The notes under the pieces are model-generated. The model saw nothing but the letters and a program-made list of their open reading frames with translations, was not told where the DNA came from and ran no database searches. A stretch of DNA of 64,000 bases from Candidatus Hermodarchaeota archaeon (GTDB taxonomy: Archaea; Asgardarchaeota; Hermodarchaeia; Hermodarchaeales; Hermodarchaeaceae): positions 1-64,000 of the forward strand of contig JAEOTO010000007.1 of NCBI GenBank assembly GCA_016839805.1. The letters run 5' to 3'. Of this stretch, positions 9,260-18,065 are shown one piece after another (position 1 is the first letter of the stretch; each line of letters begins with the position of its first letter). The position numbers and the translations under genes are program-made.

Positions 9260-10015
9260 ATGCTTGGAAAAATGACTTGGCCCGAGGTAAAGCAGCGTCT
9301 TACTGAATCTAGCATTGCCATTGTACCTGTTGGTTCTACTGAACAGCATGGACCTGCACTTCCTCTTGATAATGATCACTTCACAGCGCTTCAGTTTGCC
9401 AAGATGGCCGCAGACCGGTTGTGGAAGAAGGTAAAGGTCGTTGTGACCCCTCCCATTTGCTTTGGCTATTCTCCACACCACATGGGATTCAAAGGCACCA
9501 TTACGTTGAGGGAAACCACACTTACTGATACAATCTATGACGTGTGTAAATCCTTGGATGCTCATGGTTTTAAGAACATCATTATTCTCAATGGACATGG
9601 TGGTAATAGTACTGCCATTGCTACTGCCTTACATCAACTGCATGGTCAAACAAACGCAAAAGTATTCCACATCGACTGGTGGACACTAGCATCTGATAAG
9701 ATTCTTGAAGTAGCTACAAGACCCGTATACCACGCCTGTGATATGGAAACATCCGTTTCATGGTACTTAGGACAACGGGTGCTTGAAGATAAACTGGTTG
9801 ATGAGCCAGGTAAAAGTCTTGTCCCAGGTTATGTCGAGCCCGATTTGTTCGCCCCATCCCCGAAGGCTTCTATGATGTATTCAATGACCGATATCACAAA
9901 GTCTGGTGTCGTCGGCTATGCACGCAAAGCCACTAAAGAAAAAGGGAAACTGATTGCTGAAGTAGTCTTGGAACGGTTTGTCAAATTCATTGAAAAACTT
10001 GTGAACTCAAAATAA
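9260..10015 (+). CDS. Creatininase-family amidohydrolase
   Basis: A 251-residue metal-dependent amidohydrolase. It has the family signature GSTEQHGPALPLDND near residue 27, which supplies Glu, His and Asp metal ligands, and LNGHGGNS near 113. Members open creatinine, or hydrolyse formamide-type intermediates such as those in riboflavin/F420 biosynthesis (ArfB) or mycofactocin maturation. The context of amino-acid racemase and dehydrogenase genes does not decide. The start at 9260 is preferred over the GTG at 9236 because GGAG sits five bases upstream. It is monocistronic as far as visible and convergent with the racemase gene. Confidence 0.82.
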   Translation: MLGKMTWPEVKQRLTESSIAIVPVGSTEQHGPALPLDNDHFTALQFAKMAADRLWKKVKVVVTPPICFGYSPHHMGFKGTITLRETTLTDTIYDVCKSLDAHGFKNIIILNGHGGNSTAIATALHQLHGQTNAKVFHIDWWTLASDKILEVATRPVYHACDMETSVSWYLGQRVLEDKLVDEPGKSLVPGYVEPDLFAPSPKASMMYSMTDITKSGVVGYARKATKEKGKLIAEVVLERFVKFIEKLVNSK

Positions 10016-10151
10016 CCAACTCTGCAAGGAAACTCAAGACTTAATGCTCCCTTGAATTGATAGAAAATTCTTCACCCTGGATTGTCAATGATACTACAAA
10101 AAGAACCGCCAGCACTAATCAGAGAGGAAACAAAGGAGCTGTAGAGTGTTT

Positions 10152-11159
10152 CTATAAGATATGGAATCCATGCTTTAAAGGATCCCCAGATTGTAATACA
10201 AATTGATGAAAGCCCGTAATATGGGCTGACCCTGTGATTTCGGGACGTACAGCCTTAAATGAGTCTACTTGGGTAGCCTCCACAAGTCGTCCCTCAAAAG
10301 TTGTGCCGATAATGCTTTCATGGATGAATGGCTCTAGGAGCGCTAGCTTGTTTTTGGCATATAGACTGGCCATCTTGGCACTCGTACCCGTTCCGCATGG
10401 GGATCTGTCGAATTGTCCATTACCGAAGATTGTCACATTTCTAGCGTGGGCTCGAGGAGTCTGAGGAGGAGCAGAGATGAGCGTTAAGGCTACTTCACCT
10501 ATATTTGGATTTGTTGGGTGGCGAACTTTAACCCGATCATTAACTGCTTTTCGGATTTCTAAACCAGCATACACCAATTGTTGAAGGTGATCGATGTTGA
10601 CAGGTATAGCAAGAGCTGAGGAATCTACAATCGCAAAGAAGTTGCCACCAAAGGCAATATCGACGCTAAATTTTTCAAATTCAGGCAGAGTGATCTCTAC
10701 ATCCTGTGCGTAGAGAAATGAGGGTATGTTGCGCAGGGTCACATTCCTCACTACTCCTTCTTCGACCCTAGCTTTAGTATAAATTGAGCCTACAAGGGTA
10801 TCAATAGTTAGATTTGTATAAGGTTCTTGCTTTGAAACCATACCGAGTTCAAGAGCAAGAGTTACAACCCCAATCGTGCTATGAACACACAAGTGTAAAT
10901 ACCCAGCAGTATCGAAGAAGAGAAGACCCATTTGAGCTTCAGGAGTCACAGGAGGTGTTATGAAAACACCACACATATCGCGATGCCCCCGTGGCTCATG
11001 CATCAATATAGTGCGAAGCGAATCCAAATTGCTTTGAACGAAGACCAATCGTTCATGCATGGTTTCTCCACGGATTGGGAGAGTCCCACCAAGAACAACT
11101 CTAACTGGTTCGCCTGCCGTGTGAAGATCAGCTGTCGTGATGATTTTATCGAATTGCAT
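10152..11159 (-). CDS. Proline racemase / hydroxyproline epimerase family protein
   Basis: A 335-residue cofactor-independent racemase. Both catalytic cysteines appear to be present: C91 in LCVHSTIG (family consensus MCGHGTIG) and C255 in RSPCGTGTSA. With both Cys retained, racemase or epimerase chemistry is more likely than trans-3-hydroxy-L-proline dehydratase, where the first Cys is replaced. The upstream motif RGHRDMCG has Cys where the family usually has Tyr. Substrate (proline, 4-hydroxyproline or another) cannot be fixed. The ATG has an AAGGAG site seven bases upstream. A small membrane protein lies upstream in the same orientation. Confidence 0.88.
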   Translation of the reverse strand: MQFDKIITTADLHTAGEPVRVVLGGTLPIRGETMHERLVFVQSNLDSLRTILMHEPRGHRDMCGVFITPPVTPEAQMGLLFFDTAGYLHLCVHSTIGVVTLALELGMVSKQEPYTNLTIDTLVGSIYTKARVEEGVVRNVTLRNIPSFLYAQDVEITLPEFEKFSVDIAFGGNFFAIVDSSALAIPVNIDHLQQLVYAGLEIRKAVNDRVKVRHPTNPNIGEVALTLISAPPQTPRAHARNVTIFGNGQFDRSPCGTGTSAKMASLYAKNKLALLEPFIHESIIGTTFEGRLVEATQVDSFKAVRPEITGSAHITGFHQFVLQSGDPLKHGFHIL

Positions 11160-11242
11160 AAAAATTCTCCTTAGATTCGCATTTTGGTGGCAATTTTATA
11201 CTAAAACAGATTCGAGCTTTAAGATGTTCAGGTAGGCCCTGA

Positions 11243-11530
11243 CTAATCAACTTCTTCACGACTTTTCGTCTCTGCGTTTTTTCTGCGGAACAATCGAAGA
11301 TGTTTGGGGGATATTCTTGGTAACCCTTTGAGAGGGTAAACTGCCCAAGAGACCAAGGTCATAACTATTCCAAGGGTAATGATGGGTAAAAACAGCCAGG
11401 TGAAAGGAATCGAGGCTGGTGAAGAGTAGATTGGCTGGAGAGTAATTATCCTTGATTGAACATTAAGATATCCCCTGAATATGAAGAAGACGAGAAGTAG
11501 GATTACAATACTCCAGTTAACAAGCACCAC
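11243..11530 (-). CDS. Hypothetical two-helix membrane protein
   Basis: A 95-residue protein starting at GTG, with hydrophobic helices at about residues 5-22 and 46-68 and a basic cytoplasmic tail (PLKGLPRISPKHLRLFRRKN). No family is recognised. It lies upstream of the racemase gene on the same strand, separated by about 80 bases. The clear topology and charged tail favour a real gene. Confidence 0.5.
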   Translation of the reverse strand: MVLVNWSIVILLLVFFIFRGYLNVQSRIITLQPIYSSPASIPFTWLFLPIITLGIVMTLVSWAVYPLKGLPRISPKHLRLFRRKNAETKSREEVD

Positions 11531-11810
11531 ATCATATGACTTTCTAATTTCCCGTTTGGCGTTTGTTGCAAGGTGTGAAATCGTGTAAGCCCTCCAAAAT
11601 ATCGAGTCAATCTAATTAATGTTAATCAATTCGTGTAAATATCTAAATTTATATACTTTGAATGAGGTTTTGCCCGGTAAGTAAACAAGGAATGAGTGAA
11701 TGGCCATTAGTCGTCTGCCTCTGTCGTCCATTGATCAATCGATAGTTGGTTCTTGTTTAAACTATTAACACATATGAGTAGTTTATTATTTCGATTAGCT
11801 TTTATTCAGC

Positions 11811-12869
11811 ATGGAGGAGAGTGAAGTTCAAAGTCGCCAAGTGGATGTGTGTATGCTGCGACCCAGAGTATTTGTAACACGAGCACTACCTGAACCGGGA
11901 CCATCAATTCTTCAAAAATATTGCCAAGTGGAATTTTGGTCCAAAGATATGCCTCCTTCAAAGTCGACAATTATTCAGAAAGCTAAAGTGGTAGATGGCT
12001 TTGTGTCTTTTCTTACCGATTCCTTTGACGAAGAAGTAATCAACGCTTGCGATCATGTTAAAGTCATCAGCCAGGTAGCTGTAGGTTATGATAATGTTGA
12101 CATTACTGCTGCCACAGCGAAGAACATTATCGTGACTAATACACCCGAAGTCTTAACAGAGACCACAGCTGATTTTGCGTTTGCCCTACTTCTTGCCACC
12201 GCGCGGCGAGTTGCAGAAGCAGACCGCTACGTTCGGGCTGGCAGTTGGAAGGTACCATGGGCCATTGATATGATGGTGGGTCAAGATGTGTATCAACAAA
12301 CATTAGGGATCATAGGTTTGGGGCGTATTGGTCGAGCTGTAGCACGACGGGCACAGGGATTTGGCATGAAAATATTGTATTTTGATGTGACTCCAGCGTC
12401 GGACCTTGAGAAAGAATTGGGGATCCAAGCCGTTTCCTTAGACAGGTTACTTCGAGAATCTGATTTCATTACATTACATGTACCCTTGACTCCGAAAACG
12501 CAAGGGATGATTGGCTATCAGGAATTGCAGAAGATGAAGCCTTCAGCCTGCCTAATCAATACATCGCGTGGAGCCGTTATTGACCAAAATGCATTAGTAC
12601 GCGCTTTAAAAGAAGATATCATTGCTTATGCGGGATTAGACGTATTTGCAGAAGAGCCTATTTCAGCAAATCACCCATTATTGTTCCTTGAAAACGTGAC
12701 ACTAGCACCACATATTGCAAGTGCAAGTACGCAGACTCGGTCGAAGATGGGAGTCATGGCGGTCGAAAACTGCCTAGCCGTTCTTAGAGGCAAAATTCCT
12801 CCAAATCCCGTGAATGCAGATCTTGCTAAAAAACTTCTAACTTCTACCAACGCCAAAAGCAATACCTAG
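11811..12869 (+). CDS. D-isomer-specific 2-hydroxyacid dehydrogenase (glyoxylate reductase-like)
   Basis: An NAD(P)-dependent oxidoreductase of up to 352 residues. Visible are the catalytic-domain start RPRVFVTRALPEPG, the dinucleotide fold GIIGLGRIGRAVARRA, HVPLTPKTQGMIG, the catalytic Arg in NTSRGAVIDQ, the Glu in DVFAEEP and the catalytic His in PHIASAS. The sequence resembles archaeal glyoxylate/hydroxypyruvate reductases, which also accept other 2-oxoacids. ATG 11811 adds a 14-residue leader; ATG 11853 (MLRPRVFVTR) starts where relatives start and may be correct. A TATA-like TTTATATA at 11648-11655 lies well upstream. The gene is monocistronic. Confidence 0.88.
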   Translation: MEESEVQSRQVDVCMLRPRVFVTRALPEPGPSILQKYCQVEFWSKDMPPSKSTIIQKAKVVDGFVSFLTDSFDEEVINACDHVKVISQVAVGYDNVDITAATAKNIIVTNTPEVLTETTADFAFALLLATARRVAEADRYVRAGSWKVPWAIDMMVGQDVYQQTLGIIGLGRIGRAVARRAQGFGMKILYFDVTPASDLEKELGIQAVSLDRLLRESDFITLHVPLTPKTQGMIGYQELQKMKPSACLINTSRGAVIDQNALVRALKEDIIAYAGLDVFAEEPISANHPLLFLENVTLAPHIASASTQTRSKMGVMAVENCLAVLRGKIPPNPVNADLAKKLLTSTNAKSNT

Positions 12870-12968
12870 GGAATATGGTTCTTAGATCAACCGTGTTCGG
12901 ATGCTAGCGCCTGTATGAGCAGGTTCAACCACTGAAGCATACATTCGCATCTGAAATTTATGCAAAGA

Positions 12969-12994
12969 GAATGATCTCATTGTGACAACTTTTT
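12969..12994 (+). repeat. Dispersed repeat, copy 1
   Basis: A GAATGATCTCATTGTGACA core followed by ACTTTTT. It is shared with copy 3 at 13650 and resembles the right half (ATTATGACACTTTTT) of the other copies. It is followed at about 13015 by GTACAAATACACCG, which also recurs near copy 3. Confidence 0.55.
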
Positions 12995-13038
12995 AGATTA
13001 CTGTGACAGAAAATGTACAAATACACCGTCACTTGAAA

Positions 13039-13070
13039 AATCTGGATAAATGTATTATGACACTTTTTGC
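13039..13070 (+). repeat. Dispersed repeat, copy 2
   Basis: This is the best match to the consensus: left half AATCTGGATAAATG and right half TATTATGACACTTTTTGC. The preceding GTACAAATACA...TTGAAA segment is matched by GTACGAATACA...TTGAAA before the copy at 42487. Confidence 0.7.
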
Positions 13071-13649
13071 ATGATAAAACTATCACGGGTCTGCAGTCAG
13101 TTAAGGGGCTTAGATTTCCCTGGCAGCCTTCACGCACGTAGGAGTCAATGTACTTCTATAATCTTCGGTATCCAGAGAATATGGCGATTAAGTACAAGAA
13201 ATGATGTCGACGGAGCGAAAATTCTAGGGGTTTGAGAACTGACTGAACCAGATTAGTTGAGATGCACGGCGTATGTGAGGGACGAGTAGGTGCTACTCTC
13301 CTCGACTTCAAGAACCTATTGGTTAATTGAGGTGAAGATGTGGAGTGCACGGTTGCTTCGCCCAATCAGCTGGTGGGTTGGGGAAATCCTGTGAGCATGG
13401 TTGCAGGATGACATCCTCTGATTGAGAGTGATTGTAGTCAAGAGGTTGAGTGAACTAAACGGTCAACCGTTGACGTGGGGTTTTCACTGATGCAACCGCC
13501 GATGGAAGACCCATTATTAGGAAGAAATTTGGCAGAACTGGCTGATAGCGCTATGACCTCCTATCCCCAACAGGACGATTATTGATTCCAGCCACTATAA
13601 TAGGAACAGCAGCGTTTGAGTAGCACCTAAAATTTTTCTGCCAGATGGG

Positions 13650-13688
13650 GAATGATCTCATTCTGAGACTTTTTGTACAAATACAACG
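13650..13688 (+). repeat. Dispersed repeat, copy 3
   Basis: GAATGATCTCATTCTGAGA, then CTTTTTGTACAAATACAACG. It matches copy 1 with an internal deletion. It lies about 230 bases before the PrsW-like gene. Confidence 0.5.
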
Positions 13689-13918
13689 TTTATCGTAAAG
13701 TTGCTAACAACAACTAGCAGCTTATCCCAGAATGCTTTTTTTCTTTCATACAAATACAAAAGCCACGTGGCAAATTCCCCTGTGCGAGTAATTTTTTAAA
13801 ATAGGTTGATACGAGGTTCAGAATGGCGACGTTAAAGGCACTCTTAAAACTTCATCACGAAATACTATGATTCGACTTAACGAACCGAGGACAGCCTAAA
13901 AAATAAACGGTGTCAAAC

Positions 13919-14749
13919 ATGGTTGGAATACTTATTGCAGCGGCCCTCACCACTGGGATAGTATTTCCACTTTTCTATCTATTTTGGCGTACTTCCAAGA
14001 CATCCGCTTTTACAATCCTTCCTTTCTTGTTCCAATTACCCATGAGTTTGGTGCTCAACTTGACGGTCAAGCCGTGGCTGAACACTGTAATTGTTGGGCT
14101 TGGATTGCCAATGCAAGCAATGCTTCTCCTACTCCTATTTGTGGCACCCTTCACGGAGGAGGCGGTCAAGTTAGTAGGTCTTTCCCTACTCTTTCTTCGT
14201 TGCTTTATTCGCCACGATGTTGGAGAAAACCAGGGGATACCTGCCTGGCGTTGGCTTCGAACGGTGGGTGTTATGAGCGGAATGGGCTTTGGCGTTGGTG
14301 AAATCTGGGCTGTTGCAGTATTAGTAGTTTTATATGAACCTCTTCTGGCGGTCTACCCTTGGTTCTTTTATCAGGGATTCATGATTGAACGCTTCGAAGT
14401 CGTCTTCATCCACGGCCTATTCGGTTTGGTGAGCTACTGGGGGTATCGCCGATGGTTACCTGCCACTTATCTAGCGGCCGTGGGACTACATGCCACACTT
14501 AATGCGCCGATTATCATATATCAATTGGGACTCCTTCCAGCGACGCACTTGTCCCTCTACGTCACACTCTTCTGCGTCATCAGTTTGGCTGTGATGAGTA
14601 CTACTCTGACAACCAAGGACCGCCGCAAACGGCGCCGTTCTCAGTTAGAGACGACTGATAAGCCTGTCACGACTGAAAAGGTTAAGAGACAACCGGAAGA
14701 CCGCATAGTCGGCGATGCCAAGGATAACGGCGACGAGGCTCAGGATTAA
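13919..14749 (+). CDS. PrsW-like intramembrane protease family protein
   Basis: A 276-residue protein with about seven or eight membrane helices. Three conserved-looking motifs match the PrsW/CPBP-type membrane protease pattern: FTEEAVKLVG, GFGVGEIW, and His-containing helices FIHGLFG and GLHATLNAP. Glu and His residues of this kind form the presumed active site. PrsW cuts membrane-bound anti-sigma factors in Bacillus; the archaeal substrate is unknown. The ATG at 13919 is chosen over GTG 13910. The hydrophilic tail of about 35 residues overlaps, on the opposite strand, the last 105 bases of the ABC permease gene, which is odd and suggests this 3' end was extended by loss of an earlier stop. 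Confidence 0.62.
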   Translation: MVGILIAAALTTGIVFPLFYLFWRTSKTSAFTILPFLFQLPMSLVLNLTVKPWLNTVIVGLGLPMQAMLLLLLFVAPFTEEAVKLVGLSLLFLRCFIRHDVGENQGIPAWRWLRTVGVMSGMGFGVGEIWAVAVLVVLYEPLLAVYPWFFYQGFMIERFEVVFIHGLFGLVSYWGYRRWLPATYLAAVGLHATLNAPIIIYQLGLLPATHLSLYVTLFCVISLAVMSTTLTTKDRRKRRRSQLETTDKPVTTEKVKRQPEDRIVGDAKDNGDEAQD

Positions 14750-15385
14750 CCAATCGAATCCTGAACCTTGAAGGAGTCCAATGTAGGGAACGAGCATTGC
14801 GGGAAGAACTATGAACGTACTGATTTGGTAGGCTTCATAGACCGTACTGACCCGACCAGAGATGATGACAGTAAACCCGACAGCCAGAGCCGAGAAGAGG
14901 GGGGGCATAATCAACGCTTGGACGACATCCAGTAGAGTGGGCCACACCCACAGCAAGAAGGGTGCCATAAAGAGGAGCATCCCGTTCATTATGCCAATGG
15001 CTAAGATGAAGTTAGCATAAGCGACTACCAAACCTGGCACAATGGCGGTGAGTGCCTTGCCAAGTAACAGCTCTGAATCGGTAAGTGGCGTAGCCAGTAA
15101 GGGGACTAGGGTGCGGCGCTCTTTCTCGCCTACAATGGAATCAGCCGCAATCATTACGGGTAATATCACCGGCATCATGACGACGACCAAACCCATTGTG
15201 GAGGCCATCATAACACGGTAGAAGAAAGGATCCGGGGGTGCAGGGATTACACTAATTAACCACGCCATAAACACAGAAAACATGACAGAGAATAGAACGA
15301 CCATCACAGGAATGGATTTAACTTGGCGACTCTTGAAGACCATACGGATTTCAGTACGAGCCATTACCCACACTTTTTTCAGCAT
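14645..15385 (-). CDS. ABC-2 type transporter permease
   Basis: A 246-residue, six-helix permease. After a cytoplasmic N-terminus (MARTEIRMVFKSRQ) it has the ABC-2 signature region DSIVGEKERRTLVPLLATPLTDSELLLGK, typical of drug, antibiotic or NatB-like exporters. Its start follows GGAGGT located at the stop of the ATPase gene, so the two are translationally coupled and encode one exporter. The C-terminal coding end is overlapped antisense by the PrsW-like gene. Substrate unknown. Confidence 0.82.
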   Translation of the reverse strand: MLKKVWVMARTEIRMVFKSRQVKSIPVMVVLFSVMFSVFMAWLISVIPAPPDPFFYRVMMASTMGLVVVMMPVILPVMIAADSIVGEKERRTLVPLLATPLTDSELLLGKALTAIVPGLVVAYANFILAIGIMNGMLLFMAPFLLWVWPTLLDVVQALIMPPLFSALAVGFTVIISGRVSTVYEAYQISTFIVLPAMLVPYIGLLQGSGFDWLILSLVAVILGIADYAVFRLSLNLFSRDRLISRL

Positions 15386-15392
15386 ACGTTCA

Positions 15393-16331
15393 TCAACCTC
15401 CGATGACTTTTAAGTAGACATCTTCAAGACTGGGCACACGTTCACGGAGCTCCACGATACGCAGACCAGCTTCAATGAGTACATAAACGATGGAAGGATT
15501 GTTGCGGTCGGCTTCCTCTACCACAAAGACGACGCGTCCGCCTTCCATCTTTACTGTCTTAGCGAGACCAGTGGCTTCAACAATGGCTTTGCCCTTGGCT
15601 GGATTGTTATTAACAAGTTGGAGTTCGAAGGTACGCTCAGTCCAGAATTTGTTGCGCAAATCACTGGGGCGCCCGACCTCCATGAGTCTTCCATTGGAGA
15701 TGAAAGCGACGCGGTCGCACACATGTTCAGCTTCGGAAAGAAGATGCGTACACATGAAAAATGTCTGCTTCTGACTTTCACCCATTTTGTCGATGAATTC
15801 GCGTACTTTTTTCGACATGATGGGGTCGAGAATCGATGTGGGCTCATCCAAAAAGACAACTGGTGGATTGTGGACAAGGGCGCGCGCAAGAGATAACTTC
15901 TGTTTAAGACCAGTGCTAAAGGTTCGGGGTGATTCATCGCGCCGGTCGGTGAGCTCAAGGAATTCAAGAAGTTCTTCAATGCGGTTTTGAAGTTCTTCAA
16001 TAGGAACATTATAAAGGCCACCAAAATATTGGAGGTTCTCATAGTTAGTAAGCCGGTCGTAATGGGTGTCTGCTCCATCTTCGGGCAGTAATCCGATAGT
16101 GATTCTCACTTCCTCCGGGTCTTCGAGGACATCATATCCATTAATGAAAACGGTACCTTTGTTTGGTGTAAGGAGTGTGGCTGCTATCTTTACTGTCGTA
16201 GATTTTCCTGCAGCATTCGGACCTAAAAAGCCAAAGACTTCTCCCTTTCGGACATCCAGGCTAACGTTGTTAACTGCCGTAATATCACCAAACTGCTTGG
16301 TTAAATCGTGGATTTCTATTCGTGTTATCAT
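15393..16331 (-). CDS. ABC transporter ATP-binding protein (exporter type)
   Basis: A 312-residue ATPase with Walker A GPNAAGKST near residue 38, Q-loop GLLPEDGAD, signature FSTGLKQKLSLA, Walker B VVFLDEPTSILDP and switch His in CTHLLSEAEH. The C-terminal 90 residues form the accessory domain usual in the CcmA/DrrA/NatA subfamily. The start ATG has GAGG seven bases upstream. It is in an operon with the ABC-2 permease immediately downstream. Likely substrates are hydrophobic compounds, peptides or ions; the context does not specify. Confidence 0.88.
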   Translation of the reverse strand: MITRIEIHDLTKQFGDITAVNNVSLDVRKGEVFGFLGPNAAGKSTTVKIAATLLTPNKGTVFINGYDVLEDPEEVRITIGLLPEDGADTHYDRLTNYENLQYFGGLYNVPIEELQNRIEELLEFLELTDRRDESPRTFSTGLKQKLSLARALVHNPPVVFLDEPTSILDPIMSKKVREFIDKMGESQKQTFFMCTHLLSEAEHVCDRVAFISNGRLMEVGRPSDLRNKFWTERTFELQLVNNNPAKGKAIVEATGLAKTVKMEGGRVVFVVEEADRNNPSIVYVLIEAGLRIVELRERVPSLEDVYLKVIGG

Positions 16332-16686
16332 ATCTTTTCCTCGAGTGATGTATTCTCATATTTCCTATTAGCGCCTCTATAATTTAACAATAATTGATTA
16401 TTCCACTTGCAGATTCAATCTGATTCATGCCTTTTAATGATGTCAAGCTCACGGCTTGATATTTGTCACATTCAAAATCTTATTGGGTCAATAGGGTTCC
16501 TCTGCTAGTTACACTTGCTAGTGGGCCAGGGGCGAAAAAGTAATTGGCTGAATCCCAAGACTCAATCGACCAAGAAAATCTTCTCGCTGAATCCCCCGTA
16601 AGGGAATATTCTGGCACACCAAAGAAAGGTGGAAGTATTGGGTCTCCAGGACGACATGGTTCTTGATTAATCTATTCTGACACTTT
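16332..16686. other. Gap without a clear gene, ending in a repeat copy
   Basis: AT-rich upstream region of the ABC exporter operon (left part), then about 170 bases with interrupted reading frames and a repeat copy starting at 16669. No RNA or intact gene was recognised. Confidence 0.5.
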
Positions 16687-16718
16687 TTGGCAGAATACAA
16701 TGGTTATTGCATAATCTG
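16669..16718 (+). repeat. Dispersed repeat, copy 4 (39 bases identical to 42529-42567)
   Basis: Contains CTATTCTGACACTTTTTGG and continues through CAGAATACAATGGTTATTGC to ATAATCTG. Bases 16680-16718 are identical over 39 positions to 42529-42567, nearly 26 kb away, while flanks differ. It runs directly into the HD-domain gene fragment. Confidence 0.8.
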
Positions 16719-17184
16719 GATCACTCACATTCAACTCGTCCGCATTTTCGCATTATGGCTAGCTGAAAAAGAAAGAGCAGACCGACTAGTGGTAGAAATT
16801 GCAGCCTTACTCCATGATATCGGGAAATACCAAGGACGCAAGGACCACCACATTCACGGTCACAAACTTGCCAAAACATTCCTCAGCAACCAAAACACCT
16901 CACAAGAACAACAACACTTAATCCTAAAATGCATCCTGAAACACCGAACCCGTTTTTACTCTGAGGATAACGAACTCGAAGTTAAAATCATCCAGTGGGC
17001 TGATGTCCTCGGCACCCTCTTCAACGAGAACTGGCAAGAACACTGTAGACAAACGCTCCCTCAAGACCAAATCCAACAATTCTATGACCAAGCGAGTAAC
17101 CTCATAAGCCTTGAATCAGCAAAAACACTTGCCCAACAACGAGCCCAAACCCTATCAGCCATACTAACACAGCAAACAAAATGA
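16687..17184 (+). pseudogene. HD-domain hydrolase, probably 5'-truncated at a repeat
   Basis: Up to 165 residues. From LAEKERADRLVVEIAALLHDIGKYQGRKDHH onward it reads as an HD-superfamily phosphohydrolase: the HD pair is in LLHDIGK, with His residues in HIHGHK and LKHRTR and an Asp in WADVLG. The first metal His of the family should lie in a DHSH-like motif. DNA for DHSH is present at 16720-16731 but in the frame one base away from the rest, while the open frame reads WITHIQLVRIF there. The N-terminal 11 or so codons come from repeat copy 4. I infer that the original 5' end was replaced by the repeat and a one-base shift occurred. It could still be expressed from an internal start. Confidence 0.6.
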
Positions 17185-17318
17185 AAAACATCAATCTTTG
17201 AAGTTTCTAATCACCTGCGCCATTTTCTCACAATATTTCAGCACTTTAATCCGAACCGCCATCCGCCCATTAACTATGTGTTAAAATGAAGGCCTTTGGC
17301 TGATATCTAGTTTGAAGG

Positions 17319-18065
17319 TCATTTGAGAGTTTTGGTCGGTGAGTTTCGAAGATGGCGAATACCTTCATGGATAAGACCGCCTATTCCGATAATAAATACC
17401 ATCAGCCCAGCATAAACTGCAATAATAATTAACATAACCGTGAACATGTTATAGACGCCCAAGAAAATGTTGGTTGCATGGAGACGGTAAAATTCGTTGT
17501 CCTCATCACCATTATGATATTCATAAAACCAAGAAGTAACCAGTCCACATTCGACAACATACCGCCCGACGAACTGATTATTATCGGACATAATTGATCG
17601 AACTCCCACCACAACTTGGAATGAATTACCCTCATCTGCTTCATCAACACCGTCATACCCAATGCGATATATTTGGGCGATTTGATTGGTCAAGAGGTAG
17701 TGCACTGTCTCCCCGTAATCGACATCATTCGCAACCCAAAAATTCGTGGATTGATAAATGGGGAGCGTAAGCTCTGTTTCATTGGTCCACGAAACGTCGT
17801 TCCAGGTACTGACCTTTATAGTTGTAAAGTAAAGAGACCCTGCTACGACTTCCAAGCGTATGGACCCAGGCATCAACCTCCAGTACTCGACATGCCCCCG
17901 AGTGTATATGGCAGAGGCTCCAGGACATCTCAGCCAATTCAGCCGACGCGTCATCGGTTCAGGATAGTTGATGACCGCAAGTGCAAAGATAGATAGCGCT
18001 ATCAAAGCAACAAGGGCATAGGTTCTTACTCGTTGTCGAGGTTTCACTTCACTCTCCACAGCCAA
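17319..18065 (-). CDS. Hypothetical membrane-anchored protein with extracytoplasmic domain
   Basis: About 248 residues. A basic N-terminus (KPRQRVR) precedes a helix at about 14-32. A domain of roughly 165 residues rich in Thr, Ser, Tyr and Asn, with mainly beta character, follows. A second helix (about 207-232) and a basic tail close the protein. Both termini should be cytoplasmic, with the central domain outside. No family is recognised. The start is TTG at 18065 or GTG at 18059; no ATG is available at the N-terminus. Confidence 0.62.
   Translation of the reverse strand: MAVESEVKPRQRVRTYALVALIALSIFALAVINYPEPMTRRLNWLRCPGASAIYTRGHVEYWRLMPGSIRLEVVAGSLYFTTIKVSTWNDVSWTNETELTLPIYQSTNFWVANDVDYGETVHYLLTNQIAQIYRIGYDGVDEADEGNSFQVVVGVRSIMSDNNQFVGRYVVECGLVTSWFYEYHNGDEDNEFYRLHATNIFLGVYNMFTVMLIIIAVYAGLMVFIIGIGGLIHEGIRHLRNSPTKTLK

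Larger units (their letters stand above)
12870..13909. other. Gene-poor 1-kb region with degenerate repeats
   Basis: No convincing gene is present. The open frames are short and overlap on both strands. The stretch holds repeat copies at 12969-12994, 13039-13070 and 13650-13688. Between them, 13080-13600 is less AT-rich than other gaps and has no recognisable coding or RNA signal. It may be the remains of a mobile element or an unrecognised non-coding RNA. Confidence 0.5.

Noticed and set aside
10152..11159. Trans-3-hydroxy-L-proline dehydratase
   Set aside because: That enzyme lacks the first catalytic Cys; here both C91 and C255 are present. The Cys in RDMCG is at the usual Tyr position and is not the catalytic one.
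13050..13235. A 61-residue open frame in the gene-poor gap
   Set aside because: It starts inside repeat copy 2, has no ribosome binding site or recognisable family, and an equally long frame occurs on the other strand.
13762..13771. Palindrome GCCACGTGGC
   Set aside because: Ten-base palindromes occur by chance at this window size, and it is not near a gene start or repeated elsewhere in the gaps.
16518..16700. A 60-residue minus-strand open frame ending in the gap before the HD gene
   Set aside because: It begins within the repeat and shows no similarity or ribosome binding site. A transposase remnant was considered but nothing recognisable was found.
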